Under the pieces are notes generated by a model that saw only the letters and a program-made list of their open reading frames with translations, was not told the origin of the DNA and made no database searches. A stretch of DNA of 64,000 nucleotides from contig NHTQ01000002.1 of NCBI GenBank assembly GCA_002166865.1, positions 682,001 through 746,000 of the forward strand. Reading direction: 5' to 3'. Below are positions 25,144 through 32,614 of this stretch, one piece after another. Position numbers and translations under genes: made by a program. Source of the DNA: Rhodobacteraceae bacterium WFHF2C18. Lineage in GTDB: Bacteria; Pseudomonadota; Alphaproteobacteria; Rhodobacterales; Rhodobacteraceae. Position 1 is the first letter of the stretch; the number at the start of each line of letters is the position of its first letter.

Positions 25144-25334
25144 TTGTCCTCACCATTTCCGCCATTTTCGGGCGATTTGTTCTCTTGCTCCTGCTCGTGC
25201 TCCTGCTTGCGCAACTTCTGGAGCAGTTCGGTGAACCGTTCCGGAACCGGCTCTTCTGCTGCCTGCGAGTACACACGCCGCAGGTTGTCGTCGATTTGCT
25301 GGTTCAACTTCGATGTCCTGGTCTTCCTGGTCAT
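25140..25334 (-). CDS. nepR: NepR-type anti-sigma factor
   Basis: 64 residues. The conserved core LNQQIDDNLRRVYSQ and PVPERFTELLQKLR gives the two helices by which NepR binds EcfG or phosphorylated PhyR. The tail is rich in Glu, Gln, Asn and Gly, as is common. It overlaps ecfG by 4 bases (ATGA). Only a weak GAAGG-like ribosome site precedes the ATG. A near-match EcfG promoter with TGTT as -10 lies 63 bases upstream, which would give autoregulation. Confidence 0.93.
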   Translation of the reverse strand: MTRKTRTSKLNQQIDDNLRRVYSQAAEEPVPERFTELLQKLRKQEHEQEQENKSPENGGNGEDK

Positions 25335-25389
25335 TACGGCCCGTGCTTTGCCTTCTTGGTGCGGAATCCTTATAGTCTTTCGATGGCCG

Positions 25390-25414
25390 GGAACCTAACA
25401 CGGACGTCGGCGTT
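25390..25414 (+). promoter_or_regulatory. EcfG-type promoter for phyR
   Basis: GGAAC (25390-25394), 16 bases, CGTT (25411-25414), 37 bases before the phyR ATG. It is an exact consensus match at the expected autoregulated gene. Confidence 0.85.
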
Positions 25415-25421
25415 CGGTTCC
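25397..25421 (-). promoter_or_regulatory. Candidate EcfG-type promoter (one mismatch) for nepR-ecfG-kinase
   Basis: On the minus strand GGAAC (25421-25417), 16 bases, TGTT (25400-25397). It interleaves with the exact phyR promoter on the other strand, so both operons could respond to EcfG. Confidence 0.5.
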
Positions 25422-25450
25422 TCGGGACACGAAAAAAATCGAGGACAGAC

Positions 25451-26269
25451 ATGACCGACACACAAGGCCTGGGTGACCTTTCTGCCAAGATCGCCAAGGA
25501 GCTTCCTTTCCTCAGGCGCTACGCGCGCGCCCTTACGGGCAGCCAGACCACGGGCGACAATTACGCGGCGGCCGCGCTTGAGACGATCCTTGAGGATAAC
25601 AGCGTTTTCGACCCAGGGCTGTCGCCGCGGGTGGCATTGTTCAAGGTTTTCAACGATATCTGGTCCTCGTCCGGGGCGCCGGTGGAAAAGCCCGAAGAGG
25701 GCGGACTGGCCGAGGAGCGGGCCCAGTCCCGGCTGGCATCGCTCACGCCCAACACGCGCGAGGCGCTGCTGCTGCACGTGATCGAGGGGTTCGAGGTCGG
25801 CAGCGTAGCGACCATCATGGGTATCTCGGCGGCGGAGGCGCAGGAACTGGTCGATATCGCCCGTGCCGAGATGCGCGATTCCATCCAGGGGAGCGTGATG
25901 GTGATCGAGGACGAGGCCATCATCGCCATGGACATCACCTCGATCGTCGAGCAGGCCGGGCACGAGGTCACGGGCGTCGCCCGCACCCGCGACGAGGCCG
26001 TGCGCCTGGCCGATGCCACGCTGCCGGACCTGGTGTTGGCCGACATCCAGCTGGCCGACAAATCCTCGGGTATCGACGCCGCGAACCAGATCATCGAGAA
26101 CCTCGGTGAGGTTCCGATCATCTTCATCACTGCTTTTCCGGAGCGATTGCTGACCGGCGAACGCCCCGAGCCGGCCTTCCTGATCACCAAGCCCTTCACC
26201 GTGGAACAGGTGCATTCGGCGATCAGCCAGGCCATGTTCTTTTCCAGCACGGAAACGTTGCAGGCGTGA
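25451..26269 (+). CDS. phyR: PhyR-type response regulator (anti-anti-sigma factor)
   Basis: 272 residues: an N-terminal sigma-factor-like domain (about 1-135, mimicking EcfG regions 2 and 4) joined to a receiver domain (about 147-268). The receiver has acidic pocket residues in VIEDE and phospho-acceptor Asp198 in LVLADIQ; the conserved Lys is in LITKPF. On phosphorylation it sequesters NepR. A GAGG site precedes the ATG and an exact EcfG promoter drives it. It is divergent from nepR-ecfG, and its kinase is probably the HisKA_2 protein of that operon. Confidence 0.96.
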   Translation: MTDTQGLGDLSAKIAKELPFLRRYARALTGSQTTGDNYAAAALETILEDNSVFDPGLSPRVALFKVFNDIWSSSGAPVEKPEEGGLAEERAQSRLASLTPNTREALLLHVIEGFEVGSVATIMGISAAEAQELVDIARAEMRDSIQGSVMVIEDEAIIAMDITSIVEQAGHEVTGVARTRDEAVRLADATLPDLVLADIQLADKSSGIDAANQIIENLGEVPIIFITAFPERLLTGERPEPAFLITKPFTVEQVHSAISQAMFFSSTETLQA

Positions 26270-26276
26270 GGGGATC

Positions 26277-26303
26277 GGCGCGGCGGAGCGTCTCCGCCGC
26301 GCC
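26277..26303. terminator. Strong bidirectional hairpin between phyR and the DUF1328 gene
   Basis: A 12-bp perfect stem (GGCGCGGCGGAG at 26277-26288 with CTCCGCCGCGCC at 26292-26303) and a 3-base loop lie between the convergent stops at 26269 and 26312. No T-tract follows. Confidence 0.6.
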
Positions 26304-26311
26304 GTGTGCCG

Positions 26312-26482
26312 TCATGGGCCGCGCCCGCGCACGACGCGGGCGACCAGTGCCACGACGAAGAGCAGCAGGAAGATGAAGAACAGGATCTGCGCGATCCCGG
26401 CGGATGCCGACGCGATTCCGCCGAAGCCGAAAACCCCGGCGATGATCGCGACGATAAGAAAGATGAGTGCCCAGTAGAGCAT
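26312..26482 (-). CDS. DUF1328 small membrane protein (YtjA family)
   Basis: 56 residues. It starts [22 protein letters not shown], the DUF1328 hallmark, and has a second hydrophobic helix ([19 protein letters not shown]), giving a two-helix inner-membrane peptide. The function is unknown; members are often stress-induced. AAGGAGG precedes the ATG by 6 bases. An exact EcfG-type promoter (17-base spacer) ends 37 bases upstream. It is divergent from the DUF883 gene, which has its own EcfG promoter, and convergent with phyR. Confidence 0.9.
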   Translation of the reverse strand: MLYWALIFLIVAIIAGVFGFGGIASASAGIAQILFFIFLLLFVVALVARVVRGRGP

Positions 26483-26518
26483 TGAAGCCTCCTTGCCATA
26501 TCCTTGGATCTGGAGAAT

Positions 26519-26544
26519 AACGCTGTGGGATGGTCAGGCGTTCC
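26519..26544 (-). promoter_or_regulatory. EcfG-type promoter for the DUF1328 gene
   Basis: On the minus strand GGAAC (26544-26540), 17 bases, CGTT (26522-26519), 37 bases before the ATG. Confidence 0.8.
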
Positions 26545-26566
26545 CCAGGGCTGGCCGAACCGGTAT

Positions 26567-26591
26567 GGAACTTCGCGACGGGGGCGGCGTT
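26567..26591 (+). promoter_or_regulatory. EcfG-type promoter for the DUF883/holin-like operon
   Basis: GGAAC (26567-26571), 16 bases, CGTT (26588-26591), 45 bases before the ATG at 26636. It is back to back with the DUF1328 promoter. Confidence 0.8.
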
Positions 26592-26635
26592 GGCGCGGCG
26601 GAGTAAAGAGCATTCCAGACGAAAGGGAGTTGGAG

Positions 26636-26956
26636 ATGGCAGAGAGCAAAGGCGACGCAGGATCCGAGACGCAGCAACTTTCGGAACAGATTGCCGCGCT
26701 GAAAGAGGATGTCGCGGCGCTGTCGCAGACGCTGTCCGACATGGGCGCGGCGCGCCGGGACGCGGCGATCGAGGGCGCGCGCGAACGGGCACATGACCTG
26801 CGCCAGCGCGGCGAGCAGCAGTTGCAGGGCGCGCAACGCCAAGCCGAGGAAATGGGGCATACCGCGGCCGAGACGATCCGGCAGCAACCTGCGACCGCCA
26901 TTGGCCTTGCCGTTGGTCTTGGGTTTCTGGTGGGCTTTCTCAGCGCCCGGAAATAA
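26636..26956 (+). CDS. DUF883 (YqjD/ElaB-like) membrane-anchored helical protein
   Basis: 106 residues. A long amphipathic, probably coiled-coil region (about 10-80, rich in Ala, Glu, Arg, Gln) ends in a C-terminal helix PATAIGLAVGLGFLVGFLSARK, the DUF883 signature. In E. coli the paralogues YqjD and ElaB are stationary-phase inner-membrane proteins reported to bind ribosomes. A GGGAGTTGGAG region precedes the ATG. The gene begins a two-gene operon with the holin-like gene 3 bases later, behind an exact EcfG promoter. Confidence 0.87.
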   Translation: MAESKGDAGSETQQLSEQIAALKEDVAALSQTLSDMGAARRDAAIEGARERAHDLRQRGEQQLQGAQRQAEEMGHTAAETIRQQPATAIGLAVGLGFLVGFLSARK

Positions 26957-26959
26957 CCC

Positions 26960-27322
26960 ATGATCAAGTTGTTCGAAGGGATAGGACAGGAAGCGCGGGC
27001 AACCGCCCGCGCGGCCGCCGTGTCCTTCGCCGCAATGGTGCTGATCCTGATCGGGGTGGGGTTTCTGACGGTGGCCCTGTGGATGTTCATCACGATCCAC
27101 GAAAGTGCCCTTTTCGCCGCGACGGCGATCGGCGCGCTTTATTGCGCCGTGGGGTTCATTGTGCTGGCCATCAATCTTTCGGGGCGCAAGACGATCCGCG
27201 ACACGGGCACCCCGCGCGAGGCGCCCCAAGCCCCGCCGGAGCCGCGCGACCCCATCGCGCAGGTCGTCGAGGGGTTCATGATCGGGCTGCAGGCGGGCCG
27301 CTCCAGCGCCCGCCGCGACTGA
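26960..27322 (+). CDS. Holin-like YqjE-type membrane protein
   Basis: 120 residues. Two membrane helices (about 22-46 and 52-74) follow a short N-terminal amphipathic segment; the C-terminal ~45 residues are hydrophilic and Pro/Arg-rich. This is the family annotated as phage holin 3_6 / YqjE, usually encoded after a DUF883 gene, as in the E. coli yqjD-yqjE pair. Despite the name there is no phage context here. A stress-envelope role with its operon partner is the more likely reading. Confidence 0.8.
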   Translation: MIKLFEGIGQEARATARAAAVSFAAMVLILIGVGFLTVALWMFITIHESALFAATAIGALYCAVGFIVLAINLSGRKTIRDTGTPREAPQAPPEPRDPIAQVVEGFMIGLQAGRSSARRD

Positions 27323-27329
27323 CGGCGGC

Positions 27330-27713
27330 TCAGTCTCGCAGTGCCGCGAGCAGCGTTGCCTCGGAAAAGGGCCGATGCAAAAGGCGCCATCGCGCGTTGT
27401 GCGGCGGTGCCAAAGCCTCGCCACGCGTCAGGACGACCAGCGCGCCGCTCTGGTCCAGCAACGCGCCGGCGCTGCTTGCCATCACCGTATCCTGATCCAG
27501 ACCGATGATCGCCACCGCGAGGCTTGGCATTGCCGCGACCGCCTTCGCCAGGGCCGCGGCATCGTGGACCTGCCGGACATCGGCCGTTCCCAAGCCCTGC
27601 AATGCCGCCACGAGGTCATCCGCGACAAGCGGATCGGGCTCGAAGACCAGGTAGACAGGATGTTGGTTATCACGGCTTTCCTTCGCATGCGGTTTTTCCA
27701 AAAGGGTTTCCAT
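27330..27713 (-). CDS. Stand-alone receiver-like domain protein
   Basis: 127 residues. After ~18 hydrophilic residues the chain follows a CheY-like pattern: PVYLVFEPDPLVADDLVAAL (acidic pocket altered to EPD), then LAVAIIGLDQDTV at the place of the phospho-acceptor strand, and ALVVLTRGEAL. The conserved Lys near the end is not evident (LLHRPFSEATLL has Arg instead), so classical phosphotransfer is doubtful. The start ATG 27711-27713 has GGAG 8 bases upstream. It is divergent from the Crp/Fnr gene. Confidence 0.6.
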   Translation of the reverse strand: METLLEKPHAKESRDNQHPVYLVFEPDPLVADDLVAALQGLGTADVRQVHDAAALAKAVAAMPSLAVAIIGLDQDTVMASSAGALLDQSGALVVLTRGEALAPPHNARWRLLHRPFSEATLLAALRD

Positions 27714-27782
27714 CCTTGCAACTCCGTGTATGGTCGCAGCATGGCGTATAGCCGCGAAGGCAGCATTCAACTGTGACATAGC

Positions 27783-28523
27783 ATGAAGAAAATGCGCATT
27801 CCCTGCCGCCGGTGTCCGCTGCGCAGCAAGCCCGCCTTTTCGGAGATGACGGACCACGAAGTCGATTTCATGGAGCGCTTCAAGGTCGGCGAACTGCGGG
27901 TGGAGGCGGGCACGACCCTGATGATCGAGGGCGCGAGCAGCCCGCAGCTCTATACGGCGCTGGAGGGGATGGCGCTGCGCTACAAGACGCTGGCAAAGGG
28001 GCGGCGTCAGGTCATCAACTTCGTCCTGCCGGGCGATTTCATCGGGTTGCAGGCCGGCGTGATGCAGGAAATGCAGCATTCCGTGGTGGCGGCGACGGAC
28101 ATGATGCTGTGCGTTTTCAATCGTCGCGATCTGTGGCGGCTGTTTCGCGAAACGCCCGAGCGGGCCTTTGATATCACCTGGCTGTCCGCGGTGGAGGAGC
28201 AGTTCCTGGGCGACAACCTTGCCGCGATCGGGCAGATGAGCGCGCTGGAGCGGGTGGCCTATGCCCTTGTCACGTTGTATCAGCGGGGTGAGGCGCTGGA
28301 TCTTGTCGAAAAGAACAGGATGCACCTGCCGGTGCGCCAGCAGGACTTGGCCGATGCCATCGGTCTTTCGCTGGTGCATACCAACAAGACGCTCAAGACC
28401 CTGCGCAACCGGCAACTGGCCTACTGGACCGACGGCATGCTGAAGATCGGCGATTTCGCGGGGCTGTGCGAGATCGCGCAGATCGATCCGGATGCGCCCG
28501 TGGAGAAACGGCCGCTCATCTGA
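27783..28523 (+). CDS. Crp/Fnr family transcriptional regulator
   Basis: 246 residues. The N-terminal CRRCPLRSKPAF is followed by a cyclic-nucleotide-binding-like beta barrel (about 35-125; LPGDFIGLQAG) and a winged helix (about 165-225; VRQQDLADAIGLSLVHTNKTLKTLR). Only two N-terminal Cys are present (positions 8 and 11), too few for a classical FNR 4Fe-4S cluster, so the effector is unknown. No Shine-Dalgarno is visible before either ATG 27783 or ATG 27792, leaving the exact start uncertain by three residues. Confidence 0.88.
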   Translation: MKKMRIPCRRCPLRSKPAFSEMTDHEVDFMERFKVGELRVEAGTTLMIEGASSPQLYTALEGMALRYKTLAKGRRQVINFVLPGDFIGLQAGVMQEMQHSVVAATDMMLCVFNRRDLWRLFRETPERAFDITWLSAVEEQFLGDNLAAIGQMSALERVAYALVTLYQRGEALDLVEKNRMHLPVRQQDLADAIGLSLVHTNKTLKTLRNRQLAYWTDGMLKIGDFAGLCEIAQIDPDAPVEKRPLI

Positions 28524-28539
28524 ATGCCCGCGCGCGGAG

Positions 28540-30198
28540 CTACTCCTGGGTTGCGGCCGCGGCCGCCTCGTTTCGGGGCGTGTCGACACGTTCGCGCGGC
28601 CACCAGTCGGGATGCGTCTGGCGCACGTGGTCCAGAAGGTGTTCGCGCAGGCGCATCGCGGCGAACCACCCCGTCGAGGGGTCGGGGGTCATCACGTAGA
28701 ACGTCATTTCCTGGCCCGTTTCGGAATGGTCCGTCACGTGGGCGAAGGCCCGGTCGGGCTGGATCACACCCTTGTCCGCGCGCACCGCCTTCTCGAAGAC
28801 CTCTTGCAGTTCACGGATGTCGGCGCTGTGGTCCAGGGTCAGGCGGATCGTCTTCATCAGATGCGCGTTCTGGACAGACCAGTTCTCGAAGGGCTGCGAG
28901 ACGAAGTACTTGACCGGCACCACGATGCGCCGCTCGTCCCAGGTGCGCAGGCGCAGGAAGGTGTAGAAGATGCTTTCGATATAGGCCCAGTTGCCCTCGA
29001 AATAGACGCTGTCGCCGATCCGCACGGGCTTGGCCAGGGCGATCTGGAGCGACGCCATGATGTTGCCCAGCACGGCCTGGCCGGCGATGCCCACCAGCAC
29101 GGTCAGGACACCGGCCGATGCCAAAAGGGTCATGCCGACCGACTGGAACAGATCGAGCCGGATGAGCACGAGGAAGACCGCGAACCCGACCATCAGCAGA
29201 ACGATCACCCGCCGCAGCGCGTAGATCGAGGTATAGAGTTCGCGGTCGTCCACGCTGCGGGTGTCGTCGATCTCGCCCACGTAGCGGACGGTGACATGAT
29301 CGAGGATCGCGTCGAGGATGCGCAGCGCGGCGATTCCAACACCGGCGACCATGACGATGGTCAGCGCCGGTCGCAGCACGTTGGTGATCGCGCCGGAGAA
29401 GGAAACGCCCAGTTCCAGAAGGACATGGGCGGCGAAAGCGGTGGTCACCAGCGCCAGCGGCACGCCGGCGCGGGCAAACGCCTTTTGCAGGAAAAGCCGT
29501 CTGGCCCGCCGGGCCAACAGGCTCACGACCTTGTTCGTCAGCCAGCCCAGGCCGAAAAGAAAGGCCAACAAGACCGGCAGCGCCACCCATTCCCAGATGC
29601 GCAGGTTGCCGACGCGCGCTTTCATGTCGGGCGGGATATAGGTTTCGAAGGCGCGCGGGCCGAAGGCATCGTAGAGCACGTCGATGTTGCGCACCGTCTG
29701 GGGCGTGAACAGCCAGACCGCCGTGTCCAGCCCCGGCGCCTTGTAGCGCGAGATGCGGATGCCGTAGGCGCGCCCCTCGACCTCCAGAAGCTTGATTTGC
29801 AGATTGCGCCGGGCCGTTCCCGCGCGGGGGGTCTTGCCCGAGGGATCCTCGATCATGGCATCGGGGCGCCCCGGCAGGTTCAGCCAATCCACCCAGACAC
29901 GCCTGTCGATGACCACGGACAGCTTTCGCGCTAGGTTGGGCCCGCGGCCGGCCTGTTCGTCCCGCGGCAGGTGGGTGAGGTTGAGCAGATGCGCCGCCGT
30001 TTCGTAGTCGCCGGTTTGCGCGGCTTCCAGGAAGTGGCGCAGCGCGGTGCGCGGTGTCGAGCGGTCCAGCGCCTCCGGCGGCGGCCCGAGGCCGGGGTTC
30101 AAATCCTCGACGTTGTACCAAGCCTCCGGCTGGGTCTGGGCGAGCGTCGCCCAGACCAAAAGTGCAACAGTGCAGAGCCCTCGCGCAGCCAAGTGCAT
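28540..30198 (-). CDS. Mechanosensitive channel (MscS superfamily) with periplasmic N-domain
   Basis: 552 residues. A signal peptide (to about residue 22) and a ~175-residue periplasmic region precede four or five membrane helices (about 200-375) and the MscS beta domain (VGIAGQAVLGNIMASLQIALAKPVRIGD region, then RTWDERRIVVPVKYF). MscS-type channels release solutes on hypo-osmotic shock. I place the start at ATG 30196-30198 because the signal peptide begins there. No Shine-Dalgarno exists; instead an exact EcfG promoter ends 7 bases before it, predicting a leaderless mRNA. Confidence 0.88.
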   Translation of the reverse strand: MHLAARGLCTVALLVWATLAQTQPEAWYNVEDLNPGLGPPPEALDRSTPRTALRHFLEAAQTGDYETAAHLLNLTHLPRDEQAGRGPNLARKLSVVIDRRVWVDWLNLPGRPDAMIEDPSGKTPRAGTARRNLQIKLLEVEGRAYGIRISRYKAPGLDTAVWLFTPQTVRNIDVLYDAFGPRAFETYIPPDMKARVGNLRIWEWVALPVLLAFLFGLGWLTNKVVSLLARRARRLFLQKAFARAGVPLALVTTAFAAHVLLELGVSFSGAITNVLRPALTIVMVAGVGIAALRILDAILDHVTVRYVGEIDDTRSVDDRELYTSIYALRRVIVLLMVGFAVFLVLIRLDLFQSVGMTLLASAGVLTVLVGIAGQAVLGNIMASLQIALAKPVRIGDSVYFEGNWAYIESIFYTFLRLRTWDERRIVVPVKYFVSQPFENWSVQNAHLMKTIRLTLDHSADIRELQEVFEKAVRADKGVIQPDRAFAHVTDHSETGQEMTFYVMTPDPSTGWFAAMRLREHLLDHVRQTHPDWWPRERVDTPRNEAAAAATQE

Positions 30199-30205
30199 GA
30201 CGATC

Positions 30206-30230
30206 AACGCATGTCCATGCGCCGGGTTCC
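30206..30230 (-). promoter_or_regulatory. EcfG-type promoter abutting the MscS-type gene
   Basis: On the minus strand GGAAC (30230-30226), 16 bases, CGTT (30209-30206). Only 7 bases separate the -10 from the ATG, so transcription should begin at or next to the start codon. Confidence 0.72.
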
Positions 30231-30257
30231 CGGCTTGCGAGAGATTGTGCAAGCCGC

Positions 30258-30749
30258 TTACGCCAGTTCGAGGACTTCGTGGCGGCCCAGGTCGGGCTCG
30301 TCCTTTTCGCCGGCCGCGGCGCGGGCGATCTCGACACCGAACTGGAAGCTGTCGGCGTCTGTCGTCCAGACGGCCGCGTTTTCGGGAACCATTTCCAGAA
30401 GGGTCACCTTGGGGTCGTCGCGGCCTTCCTCGAAGAAGGCGGCGGCGACGATCGACCAGAGTTCGTCCAGCTTTTCACCATCCTCGCTGATCGAGATGGG
30501 CCCCGTGATGCAGGCGTAGAAGCTTTCGTCCGGCGTCTGGAACGTGAAACAGGCGCGATCAGCCTTGGGCAGGGCGCCGACCAGTTCGGTATCCGACGAG
30601 ACGATGAAATAAATCCTGTTCGCTGCCTGGTCTGGGTAAGGGGTCATCGGCTGCATGTGCAGGCGATTGTTTTCCAGCCCCAGCATCCCGGCGCGCTGGT
30701 TCTTGAGCCGTTTCCACAAGCGGGTTTTCAGGTCGGTTGTTTCGGTCAT
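30258..30749 (-). CDS. General stress protein with pyridoxamine 5'-phosphate oxidase-like FMN-binding split barrel
   Basis: 163 residues. The split-barrel pattern is clear: LWKRLKNQRAGMLGL, RIYFIVSSDTELVGAL, RACFTFQTPDESFYACITGPISI and VTLLEMVPENAAVW. This is the GSP26/YzzA-like group of FMN- or F420-binding general stress proteins, distinct from true PdxH. ATG 30747-30749 is chosen over an upstream TTG. It lies 10 bases after csbD in the same direction and is probably co-transcribed with it. Confidence 0.85.
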   Translation of the reverse strand: MTETTDLKTRLWKRLKNQRAGMLGLENNRLHMQPMTPYPDQAANRIYFIVSSDTELVGALPKADRACFTFQTPDESFYACITGPISISEDGEKLDELWSIVAAAFFEEGRDDPKVTLLEMVPENAAVWTTDADSFQFGVEIARAAAGEKDEPDLGRHEVLELA

Positions 30750-30759
30750 CAATGCTGCC

Positions 30760-30957
30760 TCACACGCCTCGAGCCCAGGTATCGACTTCTTTCTCGGCCT
30801 GTTCCTTGGTCTTGCCGTAGCGTTCCTGAACGAGGCCGACCAGCTTTTCGCGGTCGCCCTCGATCTTTTCGAGTTCGTCGTCGGTCAGTTCGGCCCAAGA
30901 TACCCGGGCGCTGCCCTTCAACTGGTTCCATTGGCCCTTGATCTGTTCCCAGTTCAT
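30760..30957 (-). CDS. CsbD family stress protein
   Basis: 65 residues. MNWEQIKGQWNQLKGSAR opens the CsbD domain, and KLVGLVQERYGKTKEQAEKEVDTW closes it. CsbD-like proteins are small hydrophilic general stress proteins of unknown mechanism (sigma-B dependent in Bacillus). AAAGGA precedes the ATG. A near-match EcfG promoter (GGAAC, 16 bases, CATT) ends 38 bases upstream. The following gene, 10 bases on, encodes the FMN-binding stress protein. Confidence 0.9.
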   Translation of the reverse strand: MNWEQIKGQWNQLKGSARVSWAELTDDELEKIEGDREKLVGLVQERYGKTKEQAEKEVDTWARGV

Positions 30958-30994
30958 TGCGTTTCCTTTCCATTTATTCGGTGGTCGCCACCTC

Positions 30995-31019
30995 AATGCG
31001 CGGTGCCCCGATGGGTTCC
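30995..31019 (-). promoter_or_regulatory. Candidate EcfG-type promoter (one mismatch) for csbD
   Basis: On the minus strand GGAAC (31019-31015), 16 bases, CATT (30998-30995). It is the only such element in the gap before the CsbD gene. Confidence 0.42.
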
Positions 31020-31082
31020 ATACCGTGGGCGGCCAAGCGCCCCCCTGCGGGGCCAAGATCGGGCGTGTTCGCGGCGCGGGAA

Positions 31083-31111
31083 AAGGATGCCCCCGCCTTG
31101 CGGCGGGGGCA
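31083..31111 (-). terminator. Rho-independent terminator after the YihY gene
   Basis: A 10-bp stem (TGCCCCCGCC at 31088-31097, GGCGGGGGCA at 31102-31111) with a 4-base loop. On the minus strand it is followed by TCCTTTTCCC. It lies about 107 bases after the YihY stop and upstream of csbD. Confidence 0.6.
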
Positions 31112-31217
31112 CGGCACCCCGGGACAGGGGAGGGTGCCTTGCTCAGAGCCGGGGCCGGGGAACTGTGCGGCCGGGTCTGAGGACGATGCCGGCGTCGTCG
31201 CGCCGGGCGTCGCGTCC

Positions 31218-32267
31218 TCAACGATCCGACGGCGGATTGGTTCCTTCCGTCGTGTCATCGTTTTCCGCCGCGCGGCCGGACGCCGCGACCGGTTCATCGG
31301 CCCGGTGAACCTCCCCTTCCGTCCCGACGATGTTGTCGGCGACATAGGCCCGGCGGTGGCCCGGTGGCCGCTCTTGCCCGATCGTGGTGTCATGGCCCGT
31401 AACGAGTTCCAGCTCGGCGTTCAGCTGGGCGCCCATCAAGACCACGTAGGCGCTGATGTAAAACCACAGGAGCAGGATGATGACCGCCCCCAGCGAGCCG
31501 TAGATCTCGTTGTAGTTGCCGAAATTGCGCAGATAGACCGAGAACGCCAGCGATCCGAGCGCCCAGAACAGCAGGGCCAGCACCGCGCCCGGCGTGATCC
31601 AGGGCAGGCGCGGCCCGCGGCGATTGGGGCCATAGCGGTAGACCACCCCGATCCCGAAAAGCACGATGACCAGCAGCACCAGCCATTTGACCGCGGCAAT
31701 CGCGGCTTCCATCGCGAAGGGGAAATTCAGGTGGCCGAAGATCGCCGGCAGGATCACCACCGCCGCGAAGGCAAGGATCGCTACCACGATCAGCACCACG
31801 GTCAGCAGGATGGCCATGCCATAGCGGTGAAGGGTGCTCTGCCGGTGTTCCTCGCGATAGATCGAGTTCAGGCCGCGCATCATCGCGGCCACCGCGTTTC
31901 GCGCGGTCCAGACGGCCACCAGGATCGACAGCAGGCTTGTCAGTTGCAGGGTCGAGGAATTGGTCGAGATCAGGTCGGCCACCTGTTCCTCAAGGATTCC
32001 GTAGGCCTGCTCGGGCAACAGACGCTGCGCCATGTTCAGCTGTTCCTGGATGATGCCGGGGTCGGCGAAAAACCCCCAGAAGGCGATCAGCGCCGCCAGC
32101 GCGGGAAAGATGGAAACCAGCGCATAGAAGGCGATCCCGGCCGCGACGAGGCCGAGATTGCGGCGGTCGGATTCGTAGACCACCCGCATCAGCACCCGCC
32201 ACCAATCCCGCAGGCGGATGTGCCAGGGTCGCTTGGCCGCCGCCGAGGACGAGAACTTCACGCTCAT
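31218..32267 (-). CDS. YihY/BrkB family inner membrane protein
   Basis: 349 residues with about six membrane helices. Family marks are LVAAGIAFYALVSIFPALAAL after the cytoplasmic N-terminus, RNAVAAMMRGLNSIYREEHR in the middle, and GSLGAVIILLLWFYISAYVVLMGAQLNAE near the end. The family was once annotated as RNase BN, which is wrong; its true role is unknown. The C-terminal ~55 residues are hydrophilic. The start overlaps the PLDc_N gene stop by one base (TGATG), so the pair is co-translated. Confidence 0.9.
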   Translation of the reverse strand: MSVKFSSSAAAKRPWHIRLRDWWRVLMRVVYESDRRNLGLVAAGIAFYALVSIFPALAALIAFWGFFADPGIIQEQLNMAQRLLPEQAYGILEEQVADLISTNSSTLQLTSLLSILVAVWTARNAVAAMMRGLNSIYREEHRQSTLHRYGMAILLTVVLIVVAILAFAAVVILPAIFGHLNFPFAMEAAIAAVKWLVLLVIVLFGIGVVYRYGPNRRGPRLPWITPGAVLALLFWALGSLAFSVYLRNFGNYNEIYGSLGAVIILLLWFYISAYVVLMGAQLNAELELVTGHDTTIGQERPPGHRRAYVADNIVGTEGEVHRADEPVAASGRAAENDDTTEGTNPPSDR

Positions 32268-32455
32268 CAGTCCAGCCGGGCCGATCGCGGGCCGGCGACC
32301 AGCCAGATGATAAAGCCGATGATGGGCAAGAGCAGCACAAGCAGGACCCAGAGCACCTTGGCCCCCGTTCCCGCGGTCGATCCCAGGATGGACACGATCG
32401 CCCAGACGTCCAGGGCCAATACGATCAGTCCCACCAATCCGCCGATTTCAGACAT
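32267..32455 (-). CDS. PLDc_N domain small membrane protein
   Basis: 62 residues with two membrane helices (about 5-24 and 34-55); the second, VLWVLLVLLLPIIGFIIWLVAGPRS, is the signature of the PLDc_N domain found at the N-terminus of cardiolipin synthases. Here it stands alone without a phospholipase catalytic domain, as is common for small stress-linked membrane proteins. It is the first gene of a pair with YihY. A GGAAC element at 32517-32521 has only a poor -10 (GATT) and is not counted as a promoter. Confidence 0.82.
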   Translation of the reverse strand: MSEIGGLVGLIVLALDVWAIVSILGSTAGTGAKVLWVLLVLLLPIIGFIIWLVAGPRSARLD

Positions 32456-32614
32456 GATGCGCCTCCGTTGCCTGCGCCGACTTCATCCAAGGGATAAATC
32501 GTCTCGCAGTCCAGAGGTTCCTTTCCCGGGCCCGCTGCGGCACTCCATCCGGGGCGCTTGACGCCTCTGGGGGGCGAGGCGTTACGCTGCGACGACAGCA
32601 TGGGAGGATCGGAC

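Noticed and set aside
26960-27322. Prophage remnant suggested by a holin-like gene
   Set aside because: No other phage gene is nearby; the DUF883 plus YqjE-like pair is a normal chromosomal stress operon.
32497-32521. EcfG-like element before the PLDc_N/YihY pair
   Set aside because: GGAAC is present but the -10 is GATT, two mismatches from CGTT.
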